A stretch of 64,000 nucleotides of DNA from Petrocella atlantisensis (GCF_900538275.1 NZ_LR130778.1:2104001-2168000), one strand, 5' to 3'. Positions 32,713 through 42,935 are shown, numbered from the stretch's first letter. A program made the numbers and translations. The notes: generated by a model not told the origin, from the letters alone.

Positions 32713-32852
32713 ATAACAAGTTATAAGAATAATCTTAAAGAAAAAAAGTTATGTTATGGGTAGATGAAGAATCACCTAAGGACATGGCTTTTTATTTTAT
32801 TCGTTAGGAAAATCGCTTATATGACATTTTGATAAATCATTGTCCTAAGCCA

Positions 32853-32881
32853 TTGAATTCTAAAAAAGTGAATGCTATACT
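32853..32881 (+). promoter_or_regulatory. Promoter of the first SLH gene
   Basis: TTGAAT (32853-32858), 17-bp spacer, TATACT (32876-32881), leaving a leader of about 90 nt. The 140 bp before it hold an imperfect inverted repeat (CCTAAGGACA about 32776, TGTCCTAAGCC about 32841). Confidence 0.65.
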
Positions 32882-32976
32882 TATAAGAGATTTAGCAGAT
32901 TACCACCATTTACGGAACGTATTGAGTACTATAACGTCTAATGGATGAGTAAAGAATTATAATGGAGGGTACACAC

Positions 32977-35814
32977 ATGAAAAAATCAATCAGTAAAATA
33001 GTTTTATCCATGCTTGTACTTGTTGTATCCATGGGCTTTGGACCAAAAGCTCAAGCAGCAAGTATTTTTTCTGACACAAATAGACACTGGGCAGAGACGG
33101 ACATCTACAAAGGCGTTACAGAAGGTTTTATAAAAGGTTACACGGATGGAACTTTCAAGCCGGATCAACCGGTAACAAGAGCTGAATTCAGCAAGATGCT
33201 CAACCAGGCTCTAGGTGTGACGGCTACAGTTAGCATCACCATGAAAGACCTAAAGACCACAGATTGGTATTATAATGAAGTTAGAAAAGCGGTTGCAGCC
33301 GGCTACATTAACGGCTATACCGATAATACTTTTAAACCTGAGAACAACATTACTAGACAAGAAGCAGCCAGTATGATTGCTAAGGTTATACCCAACTACG
33401 GTACAACCACGAGGCTTACAGGTATCCTAGATACGGATGATATATCCAATTGGGCAGAAGATAGCGTCGAAGCGGTATTTGCTCGAGGTTATATAACAGG
33501 TGACAACCGTAAGATGTACCGTCCCCTTGGTGCTCTTACCAGAGCAGAAGCCTGTGTCATCTTATTAAGACTTCTTGACGGGGAACAGGTCGTAACAAGT
33601 TCTAATTATGTCATCGACGATGAAGGCACTACAAAAAGTAGGACCATTTATACCAATAACCTAACCATCCATAAAGATGTGGATGATGGCGATGTTGATC
33701 TTGACCGTGTTGTTGTCCTTGGAACACTAACGGTTCAAGGTGGTGGCGATAATACCATCGAGATTGAGGATTCCAGAATCCGTAACATGAATGTGGAAAA
33801 AACATCCGGAGATGTTAGAGTACTTCTTAGAGGGAATACAACGGTTGATACAACCACAGCAAAATACGGCAGTACATTGGAACAAGTCAGCATGAGTGGC
33901 GCAGGTTACAAGAGTCTAAGACTAGATGGTAGTAGTCTAAGCAAGCAGGAAACCATTCTAAAAGGAACGTTTCCAAGTGTCGTGGTGGATGATACGGTCT
34001 TGTTAACCCTTTCCTCGGGTAAAATCACAGATCTTAGAGTGAATTCTGGTTCTTCTGATAGTGTTATCAACTTAGCCAGCGGTACGACTGTGACCAATAC
34101 AGATGTGTATTCAAGAGCAAGTTTTACCGGTACGGGCAAGATTTCAACTCTAAAAGCCTATGCCAATGACATCACTTATGAAACGAAGCCAAGTAAGATT
34201 ACTACGGGGAGCTCTTTATCTAGGCCACCGGAACTTGGAGAAGATACAGAGGGTCCTGTACCGACGTTCACACCAAAATCAGATGCAACAAACGTAGCAA
34301 CCAATACAAAAATAGTTATTACCTTTAATGAAGCCATCTATCTAGACAGAGGCGGTCGGGTTTATGCCGATGACATTGAAGACATTTTTGAGATTAGAGA
34401 AGATAGGACCACAGGTACTAGAATCAGCTTTACTGGTACAATCAGTTCGGACCGTAAAACCGTAACGTTAACACCGGATGAAATCTTAGATATGAGTACC
34501 TATTATTATATTATATTGTTAGACGAAGTTATAGAAGACGCTGAAGGCAATGAAAATGAAGAAGAGACTTCAAAATTCAGAACAGGTACACAGGACCTTG
34601 CACCACCAAAAGCGACTTTTTCACCGGTTAATAATGCGACGAACATAGCGGTCTCTTCTAACATAACCATAAGTTTTGATGAAGCCATCCGCTTATCAAA
34701 TAACAGCGCTGTAACCAATTCCAATATAACCGGTTTCATAGAACTTAGGGAAAACAGTGCGACAGGTACGAAAAAGTCTTTCTCAGCTTCGATTAACTCA
34801 ACGAAGAAGTTAATTACAATCGATCCGAGTGCAGACTTGGCCATTGGTAAAAATTATTATGTTATTATATTAGCAAGTAAGATCGAAGACTATGATAATA
34901 ACGCTGTACCTAAGACCACGTCTACCTTCCAAACAGGCTTGCCAATTGCTGCGACACCAACCATTACGACAAACCCGGCAACAACGACAGCAATTGCCAA
35001 TAACGGTACTGTATCGGTTACGATGACCACGTCCACTGCAGACAGTAGTATTCGTTATACAACAGATGGTACGACACCAACAGCTTCATCTACCTTATAT
35101 ACTGGAGCTTTTAACGTCACCAATTCAGGAAGTCTCATAGACGGTCAAACCGTTACTGTTAAGGCAATTACCATCAAATCGGGGATGACCAACTCAGGAG
35201 TTGCCTCTAAGGCCATAACCTTTGTAACCAATAGAGTAGCAACGCCAACCATCACCACCAATGTATCCAACGAATCAACGGTACCAAGCAATCAGACTGT
35301 AACTGTGACACTGAATACAGCTACAAGCGGTTCAACCATCTATTATACAACGGATGGCTCAGCACCTACCATCACGGATACTCTCTACAATGGTCCCTTC
35401 CCAATCAATGCGACCAATCCTAACGGAGAAGTGATTAACATTAAAGTCTTGGCAATCAAAGATGGTATGATTAATTCGAATGTAGCGACGAAAAACATCA
35501 CTTTTGTCAAAAATACAGTGGAGACCCCAACCATCACCACAGATCCTTCGAATGTATCGAATGTAGCAAATGGTCAGGCAGTTATTGTAACCATCGTGAC
35601 AGCTACAGATTCGGCTACCATATACTATACCACTGATGGCTCTGATCCTACTGAATCATCTTCCTTATATGGTGGAGGGTTCAGTGTGAATACACCAGGA
35701 GGAATAGCAGGTGGTGAAGTTATTGTCAAGGCCATTGCCATTCAATCCGGCATGATAGATTCTAATATCAGTAATAAAACAATCATTTTTGAAGCAGCAG
35801 TAACTGGGGAATAA
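32977..35814 (+). CDS. S-layer-homology (SLH) surface protein with Ig-like and chitobiase-like repeats
   Basis: A 945-aa exported protein; the ATG at 32977 follows TGGAGGG. Signal peptide to about residue 28 (KAQAAS). Three SLH domains (about 30-205: NRHWAETDIY, GYTDGTFKPDQPVTRAEF, GYINGYTDNTFKPENN, ALTRAEACVILLRLL) anchor it to wall polysaccharide. Residues 210-405 look like a repetitive beta-helix. Two Big_5-type Ig-like domains (about 425-630, each beginning ATNVATNTKIVITFNEAI or similar) and three chitobiase C-terminal-like repeats (IYYTTDGSAPTITDTLYNGP) complete it. It is a paralogue of the next gene. Confidence 0.93.
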   Translation: MKKSISKIVLSMLVLVVSMGFGPKAQAASIFSDTNRHWAETDIYKGVTEGFIKGYTDGTFKPDQPVTRAEFSKMLNQALGVTATVSITMKDLKTTDWYYNEVRKAVAAGYINGYTDNTFKPENNITRQEAASMIAKVIPNYGTTTRLTGILDTDDISNWAEDSVEAVFARGYITGDNRKMYRPLGALTRAEACVILLRLLDGEQVVTSSNYVIDDEGTTKSRTIYTNNLTIHKDVDDGDVDLDRVVVLGTLTVQGGGDNTIEIEDSRIRNMNVEKTSGDVRVLLRGNTTVDTTTAKYGSTLEQVSMSGAGYKSLRLDGSSLSKQETILKGTFPSVVVDDTVLLTLSSGKITDLRVNSGSSDSVINLASGTTVTNTDVYSRASFTGTGKISTLKAYANDITYETKPSKITTGSSLSRPPELGEDTEGPVPTFTPKSDATNVATNTKIVITFNEAIYLDRGGRVYADDIEDIFEIREDRTTGTRISFTGTISSDRKTVTLTPDEILDMSTYYYIILLDEVIEDAEGNENEEETSKFRTGTQDLAPPKATFSPVNNATNIAVSSNITISFDEAIRLSNNSAVTNSNITGFIELRENSATGTKKSFSASINSTKKLITIDPSADLAIGKNYYVIILASKIEDYDNNAVPKTTSTFQTGLPIAATPTITTNPATTTAIANNGTVSVTMTTSTADSSIRYTTDGTTPTASSTLYTGAFNVTNSGSLIDGQTVTVKAITIKSGMTNSGVASKAITFVTNRVATPTITTNVSNESTVPSNQTVTVTLNTATSGSTIYYTTDGSAPTITDTLYNGPFPINATNPNGEVINIKVLAIKDGMINSNVATKNITFVKNTVETPTITTDPSNVSNVANGQAVIVTIVTATDSATIYYTTDGSDPTESSSLYGGGFSVNTPGGIAGGEVIVKAIAIQSGMIDSNISNKTIIFEAAVTGE

Positions 35815-35826
35815 CTATACCTATAA

Positions 35827-35872
35827 AAGACCTGTTAAGCTTGGCAAAAGCCATCTTTGACAGGTCTTTTTC
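35827..35872 (+). terminator. Terminator after the first SLH gene
   Basis: AAGACCTGT..ACAGGTCTTTTTC, a 9-bp perfect outer stem with T run, about 12 nt after the stop codon. Confidence 0.92.
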
Positions 35873-35916
35873 TTGTTGCCCCTCTTGTTTTATGGTAAAG
35901 TGGATATAGGCAAATA

Positions 35917-35937
35917 GTTAAGGTGTCAAACTATATA
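35917..35937 (+). repeat. Partial copy of the MITE-like terminal repeat
   Basis: GTTAAGGTGTCAAACTATAT matches the first 21 bp of the 83-bp element at 50040 except for one missing A. It lies 22 bp before the start codon of the second SLH gene, so it could instead be a shared regulatory site. Confidence 0.6.
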
Positions 35938-35958
35938 AATAATAAGGACGTGGATATA

Positions 35959-38493
35959 ATGAGACGAAAATTATATGGAAGATATATGTGGCTCGTATTG
36001 GTACTGATGCTACTGGGTGGTATGGGGCATACAATTAACGGCGCCACCTATTTTACAGATGTAAGAGGCCACTGGGCCGAGTCTGCTATTTATGAAGGTG
36101 TAGCACTAGGTATTGTATCCGGGTATTCAGATAATACCTTCAGACCTAACAGCTTTGTAACCCGTGCAGAGTTCTCCAAGATGATGAACCAGGCACTTGG
36201 TGTTACCGGAACAACGTCAATCAGTATGTGGGATGTCAGCTATTATAGTTGGTACTATCAGGAAGTACAAAAAGCAGTCGCAGCCGGTTATATCTCCGGT
36301 TATACTAATGATACTTTCAAGCCCAATAACCATATCAGTCGACAGGAAGCGGCTACGATGATCGCTAAAATCTTACCAAGAGAAGTTCTACCGGTAGGTC
36401 AGAAAGTCTATACAGATTCTAGCCAAGTGGCAAGTTGGGCCAGAGATCATGTGGATCTGGTTGCATCCAAAGGCTATATCACGGGTGATACCAATGGGAA
36501 ATACCGCCCCGGTGGGGCACTGACCCGTGCTGAGGCTTGTGTGATTCTGGTAAGACTATTAAAAGGTGAACAGATTGTACGAAATACGACCTACATGAAT
36601 TATGATAACCTATCCAGAAGCCGTCAGATCTATGCCAACAACCTGGTTATAGAAGAAAACGTGGGGAGTGGTCACGTTAAGCTTGACAACATCGTAGTGC
36701 TAGGTGAGCTTAGGGTTGAAGGTGGTGGGGAAAACACCATCGACATCAACAACTCCCGAATCATGGGTCTCACCATGGCAAAAGACACCGGAGATGTTCG
36801 AGTTGTACTTAGAGGTAGAACAAGTGTGGAAGATCTTCTAATTGAAAACGGTGGTATATTAGAACAAAGGGATGTACTTGGCAACGATGTTAAACAGGTG
36901 CGATTAAATGGCAGTGATCTAGATGAACAATCCGTAACCCTTCTTGGTAATTTTCCAAACGTTCATGTTGAAGAAGAAGCCAGGTTAACTCTGGGCAGTG
37001 GCAGTATCCAGTACTTGATGGTCACATCGGAGGCGGATGATTCGGTAATCCATCTTTCATTAGGTACAAGCGTGGATACGTCTGTCGTTTATAGCTCTAC
37101 TCAGTTTTCGGGTGTGGGTATGTTAACCTCTCTAAGAGCATATGCTAATGATATAACCTATGAGACACAACCGGAGAAAGTAACCCGCGGTACCAGTCTG
37201 AGCCGACCACCTGAGATGGCTGAAGATGAGCATGGACCCAAGCCGGCTTTTTTTCCTGGAGATGGTGCCCGTGATATTGCTCTAGGGACTCAGATTGTCG
37301 TGGTTTTTGACGAACCGATTTATCGTGATTATGGAGAAGCGGTTATTAGTTCGGACATTGAAGATATCATTGAGATTAGACGGACTAGAACGACCGGATC
37401 ACGTATAGACTATGAGGCTACCATCAGCTCGGATCTAAGAACCTTAACCTTAACACCTCTAGATTATCTAGAGACAGACACTTACTATTATATAGTGCTT
37501 AGAGATGAAACGGTTATGGATGCTAATGGAAATGAGAACGATAGAACCACAGCAAGATTCAGAACCTCTGACTTAGACCTTGTGCCACCGAAACCTGATT
37601 TTTCTCCAAGAGAAGGTTGGACGGATGTATCCATTCATACATCGCTTACCATCGATTTTGATAAGTCTCTTGTCATGATAGGGGATAGAGATATTGAAGA
37701 TAATGAGATACCTACATTTGTTGAGTTAAGAGCCGGTAGTGTGACCGGTCCCAAAAAGGCTTTTAGGGCCGAGATGCGTTCAGGGGATGAGAGCATACGC
37801 TTATACCCCACATCTTCACTTGATTATAATGAAACTTATTACATCGTTGTCCTGGCTAACTATATTATGGACGAAAGTGGTAATGTGATACCTAGAGCGA
37901 CTTCTTACTTTAAGACAGAACTTCCGACAGCTTCAAGACCGGTAATTGGCACCAATCCTTCAGATGTAACCCGGATGATGAATCATGAGACAGTTAGAGT
38001 AACCCTGACCACGGGTACAAGTGGTAGTTATATCTACTATACTCTGGATGGTAGCAATCCAAGTGCTGGTGATTTGATTTATACGGCACCCTTTGATGTG
38101 TCAACGGATCTGCTTCTTGGTGAGACCATAACAGTCAAAGCAGTGACCATCCACCCGGATATGAACCAATCCAGTACAGTCACAAAAGTCATAACTTTCT
38201 TGCCGAGCCAAGTAGCAACACCGGTGATTACGACAGATGCTGTTGATCCGGATGCTATTGTATCCGGTACGAATGTAGACATCACCATAGCAACGACCAC
38301 ACCGGGGACCAGTATCTACTTTACAACAGATGGCAATGATCCGACAGAACTGGATACAGCATATACCGGTGCTTTTAGTATCAATGCACCGGTAAATATT
38401 AACGGTACAGTTACCATCAAAGCCATTGCTATAGGTGAAGGTATGGAGGATTCAGAGATGGTCAGTCTGACCTTAACTTTTTTAGAGGAATAA
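35959..38493 (+). CDS. SLH surface protein, paralogue of the preceding gene
   Basis: An 844-aa exported protein; the ATG at 35959 starts a clear signal peptide (MWLVLVLMLLGGMGHTINGA), while the GTG at 35923 would not. Three SLH domains (RGHWAESAIY, GYSDNTFRPNSFVTRAEF, GYTNDTFKPNNHIS, ALTRAEACVILVRLLKGEQIV) are followed by the same beta-helix-like region, two Big_5-like domains and two chitobiase-like repeats (IYYTLDGSNPSAGDLIYTAP). The layout matches the first SLH protein with one C-terminal repeat fewer, evidence of tandem duplication. Confidence 0.93.
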   Translation: MRRKLYGRYMWLVLVLMLLGGMGHTINGATYFTDVRGHWAESAIYEGVALGIVSGYSDNTFRPNSFVTRAEFSKMMNQALGVTGTTSISMWDVSYYSWYYQEVQKAVAAGYISGYTNDTFKPNNHISRQEAATMIAKILPREVLPVGQKVYTDSSQVASWARDHVDLVASKGYITGDTNGKYRPGGALTRAEACVILVRLLKGEQIVRNTTYMNYDNLSRSRQIYANNLVIEENVGSGHVKLDNIVVLGELRVEGGGENTIDINNSRIMGLTMAKDTGDVRVVLRGRTSVEDLLIENGGILEQRDVLGNDVKQVRLNGSDLDEQSVTLLGNFPNVHVEEEARLTLGSGSIQYLMVTSEADDSVIHLSLGTSVDTSVVYSSTQFSGVGMLTSLRAYANDITYETQPEKVTRGTSLSRPPEMAEDEHGPKPAFFPGDGARDIALGTQIVVVFDEPIYRDYGEAVISSDIEDIIEIRRTRTTGSRIDYEATISSDLRTLTLTPLDYLETDTYYYIVLRDETVMDANGNENDRTTARFRTSDLDLVPPKPDFSPREGWTDVSIHTSLTIDFDKSLVMIGDRDIEDNEIPTFVELRAGSVTGPKKAFRAEMRSGDESIRLYPTSSLDYNETYYIVVLANYIMDESGNVIPRATSYFKTELPTASRPVIGTNPSDVTRMMNHETVRVTLTTGTSGSYIYYTLDGSNPSAGDLIYTAPFDVSTDLLLGETITVKAVTIHPDMNQSSTVTKVITFLPSQVATPVITTDAVDPDAIVSGTNVDITIATTTPGTSIYFTTDGNDPTELDTAYTGAFSINAPVNINGTVTIKAIAIGEGMEDSEMVSLTLTFLEE

Positions 38494-38503
38494 GTGTGAA
38501 TTC

Positions 38504-38583
38504 TTTGACATCTTTCATGTCAACTAAATTGACAATGACAAAGCCGATGAGTTTTAGATTTATGGTATCTTATTTTGTATAAT
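38504..38583 (+). promoter_or_regulatory. Palindromic regulatory region A near the XRE-type regulator
   Basis: TTGACAT-CTTTC-ATGTCAA (38505-38523) followed by TTGACAATGACAAAG (38529-38543) and a TATAAT at 38578-38583 without a -35 box. The same order and spacing recur at 40266-40345, with the TATAAT 74 bp from the left edge in both. It is followed by a strong hairpin only 45 bp further on. Confidence 0.75.
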
Positions 38584-38623
38584 AATTAATGTAGAGAAAA
38601 CGCCATAGATAAAAAAGTATAGA

Positions 38624-38667
38624 ACAAAGGAAGACCCATGGGGAGAGCAGGGTCTTCCTTTGTTTAT
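38624..38667. terminator. Bidirectional terminator between the SLH gene and the regulator
   Basis: A 14-bp perfect stem ACAAAGGAAGACCC/GGGTCTTCCTTTGT. It ends either the SLH transcript, the minus-strand regulator transcript, or a short RNA starting at region A. Confidence 0.88.
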
Positions 38668-38691
38668 TGCTCGAGAACCTTTCTAGAGTTG

Positions 38692-40218
38692 TTATAGTCT
38701 GCTATAGAGATCATTTAAGTCCTTTAGTGTTGATGTCTTATCTTTCTCGGACAGGTCGATCTCATCCCTTAGATAGTCCCAAAATGCAGCAGTCATGTTG
38801 ATTTCATTGATAGCAAATATTGCATGTGGTGCATTTTGCTTAATAACAATAGCGCCAAGGTCTTCTTTAACATAAAGTATAAAAGAATCATGTCTATTTT
38901 TTGTGGTAATTTTTATGTTATAGTTATCATATTTCTGTAAGTATTGAATAGTATTTTCAAGATGCGCTTTATATTCAAAAGGTGTATAACAGATGTTTGA
39001 GGTCTCGGGTATGCCTGTGAAGGCAACATTCACTACACCTTCTCTGACATCTGTAACACTTGGCAGCTGTAGAAGGGCGTGGAATGAGCAGTGTTCAAGT
39101 CCTTTTTCAAAGGCTTCTTTTCGATCATAATAGTACTGGATTAATTTTTCTTTATCATCGCTGTCGGATCGATTGATAATCGACTCTGCTACAGTACTTG
39201 GCATTGTGGACCAATTTAGGCAGTTTGACTTAAGTAGTGTAGGGGTTGCATCTTTTTCGAACTCTTTTAAAAGATCAAGGTATTGCTGCTTTTGATGATA
39301 TGTAAAAATCTGCATAAGTGGCCGACACATGAATAAGTAACTCTCAAACTCACTTGTTAGTGCAGCTAAAGCCTTTTTATCCTTGAATAAAATATTAAGG
39401 GCCTGATGTGTCATCATATCCAAAGATGAGGTGGTTATGGCAGTAATCTTAGGGGCAATAAATAGAGTTCTCTTAAAAACGCCATCTCTTTTTTTAGGAT
39501 AATAGTAAGGTTCAATAGCTCCGGTCATATAGAGAGGCATCCACTTTGAGAGGGCTTCAAGCATCTCATCGAGATTACGACTGACGGTATGTATAACTTT
39601 GATTCTATTGCCCTTAAGAATAACACGAGCCAGAAGATCTCGCCATTTTGCTGCAAAAGATGGGTCTCCTGTCAACCAGTCCATAGATTCATCGCTATAT
39701 AATAGCAAGGTGGTTGGCTTGTCTGCTTCTAGTATGAGGGATAGAAAAGACAAGACAGCTTCTCGTTTACCTTCGATACCATAATATAGCGCAACATCTT
39801 TTTTAGGTATTTTTGAATCAGAATCGGTGAATTCATCTGACACTGGCGTGTTTTTTCGAAATTGAAAGTCGGAAATGCCATCCAAAAAACCGGATATTGA
39901 AGCATGTCCGGTTTCTTCATGCCCTATTAACCATTGATAAATAACCTCGGTTGCTTTTTTGGAATCTTGAAAGTGTTCCGGTTGCATTTTTATAATTTGT
40001 GAGAGTGTCTTGATTTGATAATCTTCTATACAATGGCTTATAAAGTAGTGGGCCATTTTTTTTAAGTAATCGGCCTCTTTTACTAGACGCCTCTCACCTC
40101 TACGTAATCGGCTGATATGTGAAGCATCTAATGAGGTATACATTGCAAGGGTACTATTGGTTGTTTTCGTGATGTTCATTAAGAAATCTAGTTTTTCATA
40201 AAACTGCATATTGGCCAC
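38692..40218 (-). CDS. Large XRE-type regulator of unknown family
   Basis: A 508-aa protein with an N-terminal helix-turn-helix (residues about 3-60: FYEKLDFLMNITKTTNSTLAMYT, LDASHISRLRRGERRLVKEADY). The remaining 440 residues match no domain I know; they are soluble and mixed alpha/beta, with a segment VALYYGIEGKREAVLSFLSL that starts a possible sensory or PIN/NYN-like unit. It sits among SLH genes, convergent with one and divergent from another. Two copies of a palindromic promoter region flank it (38504 and 40266), so it is a good candidate regulator of the neighbouring surface genes. Confidence 0.75.
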   Translation of the reverse strand: MANMQFYEKLDFLMNITKTTNSTLAMYTSLDASHISRLRRGERRLVKEADYLKKMAHYFISHCIEDYQIKTLSQIIKMQPEHFQDSKKATEVIYQWLIGHEETGHASISGFLDGISDFQFRKNTPVSDEFTDSDSKIPKKDVALYYGIEGKREAVLSFLSLILEADKPTTLLLYSDESMDWLTGDPSFAAKWRDLLARVILKGNRIKVIHTVSRNLDEMLEALSKWMPLYMTGAIEPYYYPKKRDGVFKRTLFIAPKITAITTSSLDMMTHQALNILFKDKKALAALTSEFESYLFMCRPLMQIFTYHQKQQYLDLLKEFEKDATPTLLKSNCLNWSTMPSTVAESIINRSDSDDKEKLIQYYYDRKEAFEKGLEHCSFHALLQLPSVTDVREGVVNVAFTGIPETSNICYTPFEYKAHLENTIQYLQKYDNYNIKITTKNRHDSFILYVKEDLGAIVIKQNAPHAIFAINEINMTAAFWDYLRDEIDLSEKDKTSTLKDLNDLYSRL

Positions 40219-40263
40219 CTCCCATAGTTACATTGTACCACGAACAATAATGATAGGATAGTA

Positions 40264-40345
40264 CTTTTGACATGAATCATGTCAGTCTGATTGTCAATGT
40301 CAAAAGCTATAATATCAAGATAATTTTATTGGTTTCTTATATAAT
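40264..40345 (+). promoter_or_regulatory. Palindromic regulatory region B between regulator and SLH gene
   Basis: TGACATGA-A-TCATGTCA (40268-40284, perfect palindrome) sits within a larger inverted repeat CTTTTGACAT/ATGTCAAAAG (40264-40273, 40297-40306). A TATAAT at 40340-40345 has no -35 box. The region matches 38504-38583 in order and spacing. It lies in the divergent gap between the regulator and the third SLH gene. Confidence 0.8.
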
Positions 40346-40460
40346 CATATTAAGTGGTGCATATGGCCTATTAAACAACAACTGGCTTGGATAACAGAAG
40401 TGATTTTTTTTCATGTGTTTTATAATATCAAAAAAATAATTGTTTGAAGGAGGAGAAAAA

Positions 40461-42935
40461 ATGAAAAAAACAAAATACTATATTCAAAAACGTATATTCA
40501 GTCTTTTTTTAGCGATAATACTAGTGCTTGCACCACTGTCAAGTATTCATGCTTTAGAAGCCCACGATATGGCCGATCATTGGGCTATGGAGGTTATTAC
40601 CGAGTGGTTAACAAAAGGACTGGCTCAAGGTTATCCAGACGGGAACTTCAAACCGGATCACCCTATTACTAGAGCGGAGTTTATAGCACTTACAAATAGA
40701 GCATTTGATTTCTCAGAAGAAGAAGGAAATACTTTTCATGATGTTCTAGAAAATGACTGGTACAATAACGCTATAAAAGTAGCCATAGCAGCAAGCTATA
40801 TAGGTGGATACCCAGATGGCACCTTGAAACCTAATGCTTCAATTACAAGACAGGAAGTAGCCATTATAATCTCTAAGATCAAAAACCTTGAAAACAATCC
40901 AAGTCAATCCAGTATCTTTACGGATGCTCATACAATACCAGAATGGAGCATAGGTCAAATAGGCGCCGTAGTAGAAGCAGGGTATATGAGTGGTTATCCG
41001 GATGGTAGCTTTAGACCTTTGAACCCTATTACCAGAGCGGAAGCTGTAGCAACACTAAACAGAGCAATAAAGGATGAAGCATTAGAAGATTTAGAGGCTG
41101 AAATTGAAGAAGAAGTATTACCGGAAGCATTGCCACAGGGCTCACCACGTAGCGGTCGATCTAGTGGCGGTGGTGGTACAACTACACCAATAGTAAAATA
41201 CACAGTAAATTATGCAGTAGAAGGCAATAATGGTACACTAACGGGTACGGTGATAAGTGGAAATAGTGTAGATAGTGGAACAAGTGTAACCTTTACAGCA
41301 ACCCCAAGCACAGGGTATGAAATCAAAGAATGGAAAGTAAATGGGGTAGTGACAGTAAGTGGAAGCACATTGACAAGAACAATAAGTGCAAACACAACAG
41401 TAACTGTTGAGTTCGAGGAAACGGCTGTTGCACCAACAATGTATACAATAACATATTCAGTCATTGGTGAAGGTGGAACAATTGAGGCAACGGTTCCAAA
41501 TGGAGAAACAGCAATAGCAGACAGCTCAGTAAGCCTAACAGCAGTGCCAAAAGAAGGGTACAAACTTAAAGAATGGACAATCAATGGAGAAGTCATTGAT
41601 TGGCTAACAGGCTTAAATATTGCAAGAGATATGAATATGGATGTAGATATTAAGGTGGAATTTGAGCCAATAGTGGTAGTACCAACAACACATCCACTAA
41701 CGATACAGGTTGATCCCACTGACGCAGTTATCACCGTTATAGATTCGGAAGGCATTGATAAACAGGGTACTTTTAACGGTATACAGACATCCTATGATTT
41801 ACCTGAAGGCATGTATACCATTAAGATAGCAAAAGCAGGTTATGTAACACAAGAATATACTCAAAATATGGTAGGACCTTCAAGTCATAATGTAATACTA
41901 GATTTCATCAACAATGCGCCGGTAGCAACAGTTGATGAAGTAACTGTCGTAAATAATATGACAATATTAGTAGACGTCTTAGCAAATGACACGGATGCAG
42001 ATGGTGATACCTTATCAATGACTGGATTCACCCAAGGTACAAATGGAACAGTAACACAAGAAGGGGATAGCTTAAGATATAAACCTAATACTAACTTTAT
42101 TGGAATGGATGAATTTCAGTATGAGATTAGTGATGGAAACGGTGGAACATCTTATGCATTTGTAAAAGTTACAGTGAATCCCAATGGAACAAAACTGGGA
42201 ACGGGAAGCTATCAAGGAAATGACATTAGCTTCTATATAGGTGATTCAGGGTTAATCGCATTATTGGAAGGTCAGGTTAGCACCGCTTTAGATGTGATTG
42301 AAGATGGCTACACATCGGTAGTTGATATTGTTTCAATGGATGATTCGGTAGCATTAATATATATGTGGGAAGGAAACATTGAAGTATCCAGAGTTGTTGC
42401 AATAGGGCAAAATGCAGTTGAATCAGAACATTCAATAGTTCAGGCAATTGGCGTCATAAGTGGTATTGAATATACTGTTGACAATGATGAGATGATTCAT
42501 TTTACTTATTTGGACTCTCAAGGAAGTCCTGACTCATATAATAAACCTGATTTAATGTATGCAAACACGAATAATGGTGTGGTAATTTTAGTGCAAAGAG
42601 CATATCAAGATTTGAGCAGTAGTGGTTCATGGGGAGCAGATTATATAGAAGGTGGTTATACTTTATCCATAGACAACGAAGGCAATCCTGTAGTAGCCTA
42701 TATTAGAAGAAATATTTGGAAATGGTCAAATGGTAGCGATACAACCTATTATCTTCATATAAAAAACCCATTAACTCAGGAAAATATAATCATTGAAAGC
42801 AATTATAAAACCAATATTTACACGAATCTTCAATTGACAGGTGGAGGTAGCATAATAGAATTTAGTTTTGATAAAAGTGGGGTTAGTGTTGCAGGTACAA
42901 TATCAGCAGACCCATTAAGTGTCGATTTACCATAG
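40461..42935 (+). CDS. SLH surface protein with InlB-type, PEGA-like and cadherin-like domains
   Basis: An 824-aa exported protein; the ATG at 40461 follows GAAGGAGG. Signal peptide to about residue 33. Three SLH domains (about 35-205: GYPDGNFKPDHPITRAEF, GYPDGTLKPNASITRQEV, GYPDGSFRPLNPITRAEA). A Ser/Gly linker is followed by two InlB B-type repeats (TATPSTGYEIKEWKVNG, TAVPKEGYKLKEWTING), a PEGA-like segment (YDLPEGMYTIKIAKAGY), a cadherin-like/VCBS-type repeat (VLANDTDADGDTLSMTGF) and about 230 residues of unknown fold. It is the gene most likely controlled from region B. Confidence 0.92.
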   Translation: MKKTKYYIQKRIFSLFLAIILVLAPLSSIHALEAHDMADHWAMEVITEWLTKGLAQGYPDGNFKPDHPITRAEFIALTNRAFDFSEEEGNTFHDVLENDWYNNAIKVAIAASYIGGYPDGTLKPNASITRQEVAIIISKIKNLENNPSQSSIFTDAHTIPEWSIGQIGAVVEAGYMSGYPDGSFRPLNPITRAEAVATLNRAIKDEALEDLEAEIEEEVLPEALPQGSPRSGRSSGGGGTTTPIVKYTVNYAVEGNNGTLTGTVISGNSVDSGTSVTFTATPSTGYEIKEWKVNGVVTVSGSTLTRTISANTTVTVEFEETAVAPTMYTITYSVIGEGGTIEATVPNGETAIADSSVSLTAVPKEGYKLKEWTINGEVIDWLTGLNIARDMNMDVDIKVEFEPIVVVPTTHPLTIQVDPTDAVITVIDSEGIDKQGTFNGIQTSYDLPEGMYTIKIAKAGYVTQEYTQNMVGPSSHNVILDFINNAPVATVDEVTVVNNMTILVDVLANDTDADGDTLSMTGFTQGTNGTVTQEGDSLRYKPNTNFIGMDEFQYEISDGNGGTSYAFVKVTVNPNGTKLGTGSYQGNDISFYIGDSGLIALLEGQVSTALDVIEDGYTSVVDIVSMDDSVALIYMWEGNIEVSRVVAIGQNAVESEHSIVQAIGVISGIEYTVDNDEMIHFTYLDSQGSPDSYNKPDLMYANTNNGVVILVQRAYQDLSSSGSWGADYIEGGYTLSIDNEGNPVVAYIRRNIWKWSNGSDTTYYLHIKNPLTQENIIIESNYKTNIYTNLQLTGGGSIIEFSFDKSGVSVAGTISADPLSVDLP

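Noticed and set aside
35923-35958. GTG start for the second SLH protein
   Set aside because: It would put a hydrophilic stretch before the signal peptide and falls in the partial MITE-like repeat; the ATG at 35959 starts the signal peptide properly.
41210-41755. 181-aa minus-strand open frame
   Set aside because: Shadow of the third SLH protein gene; its Val/Ser/Thr-rich composition reflects reversed repeat codons.
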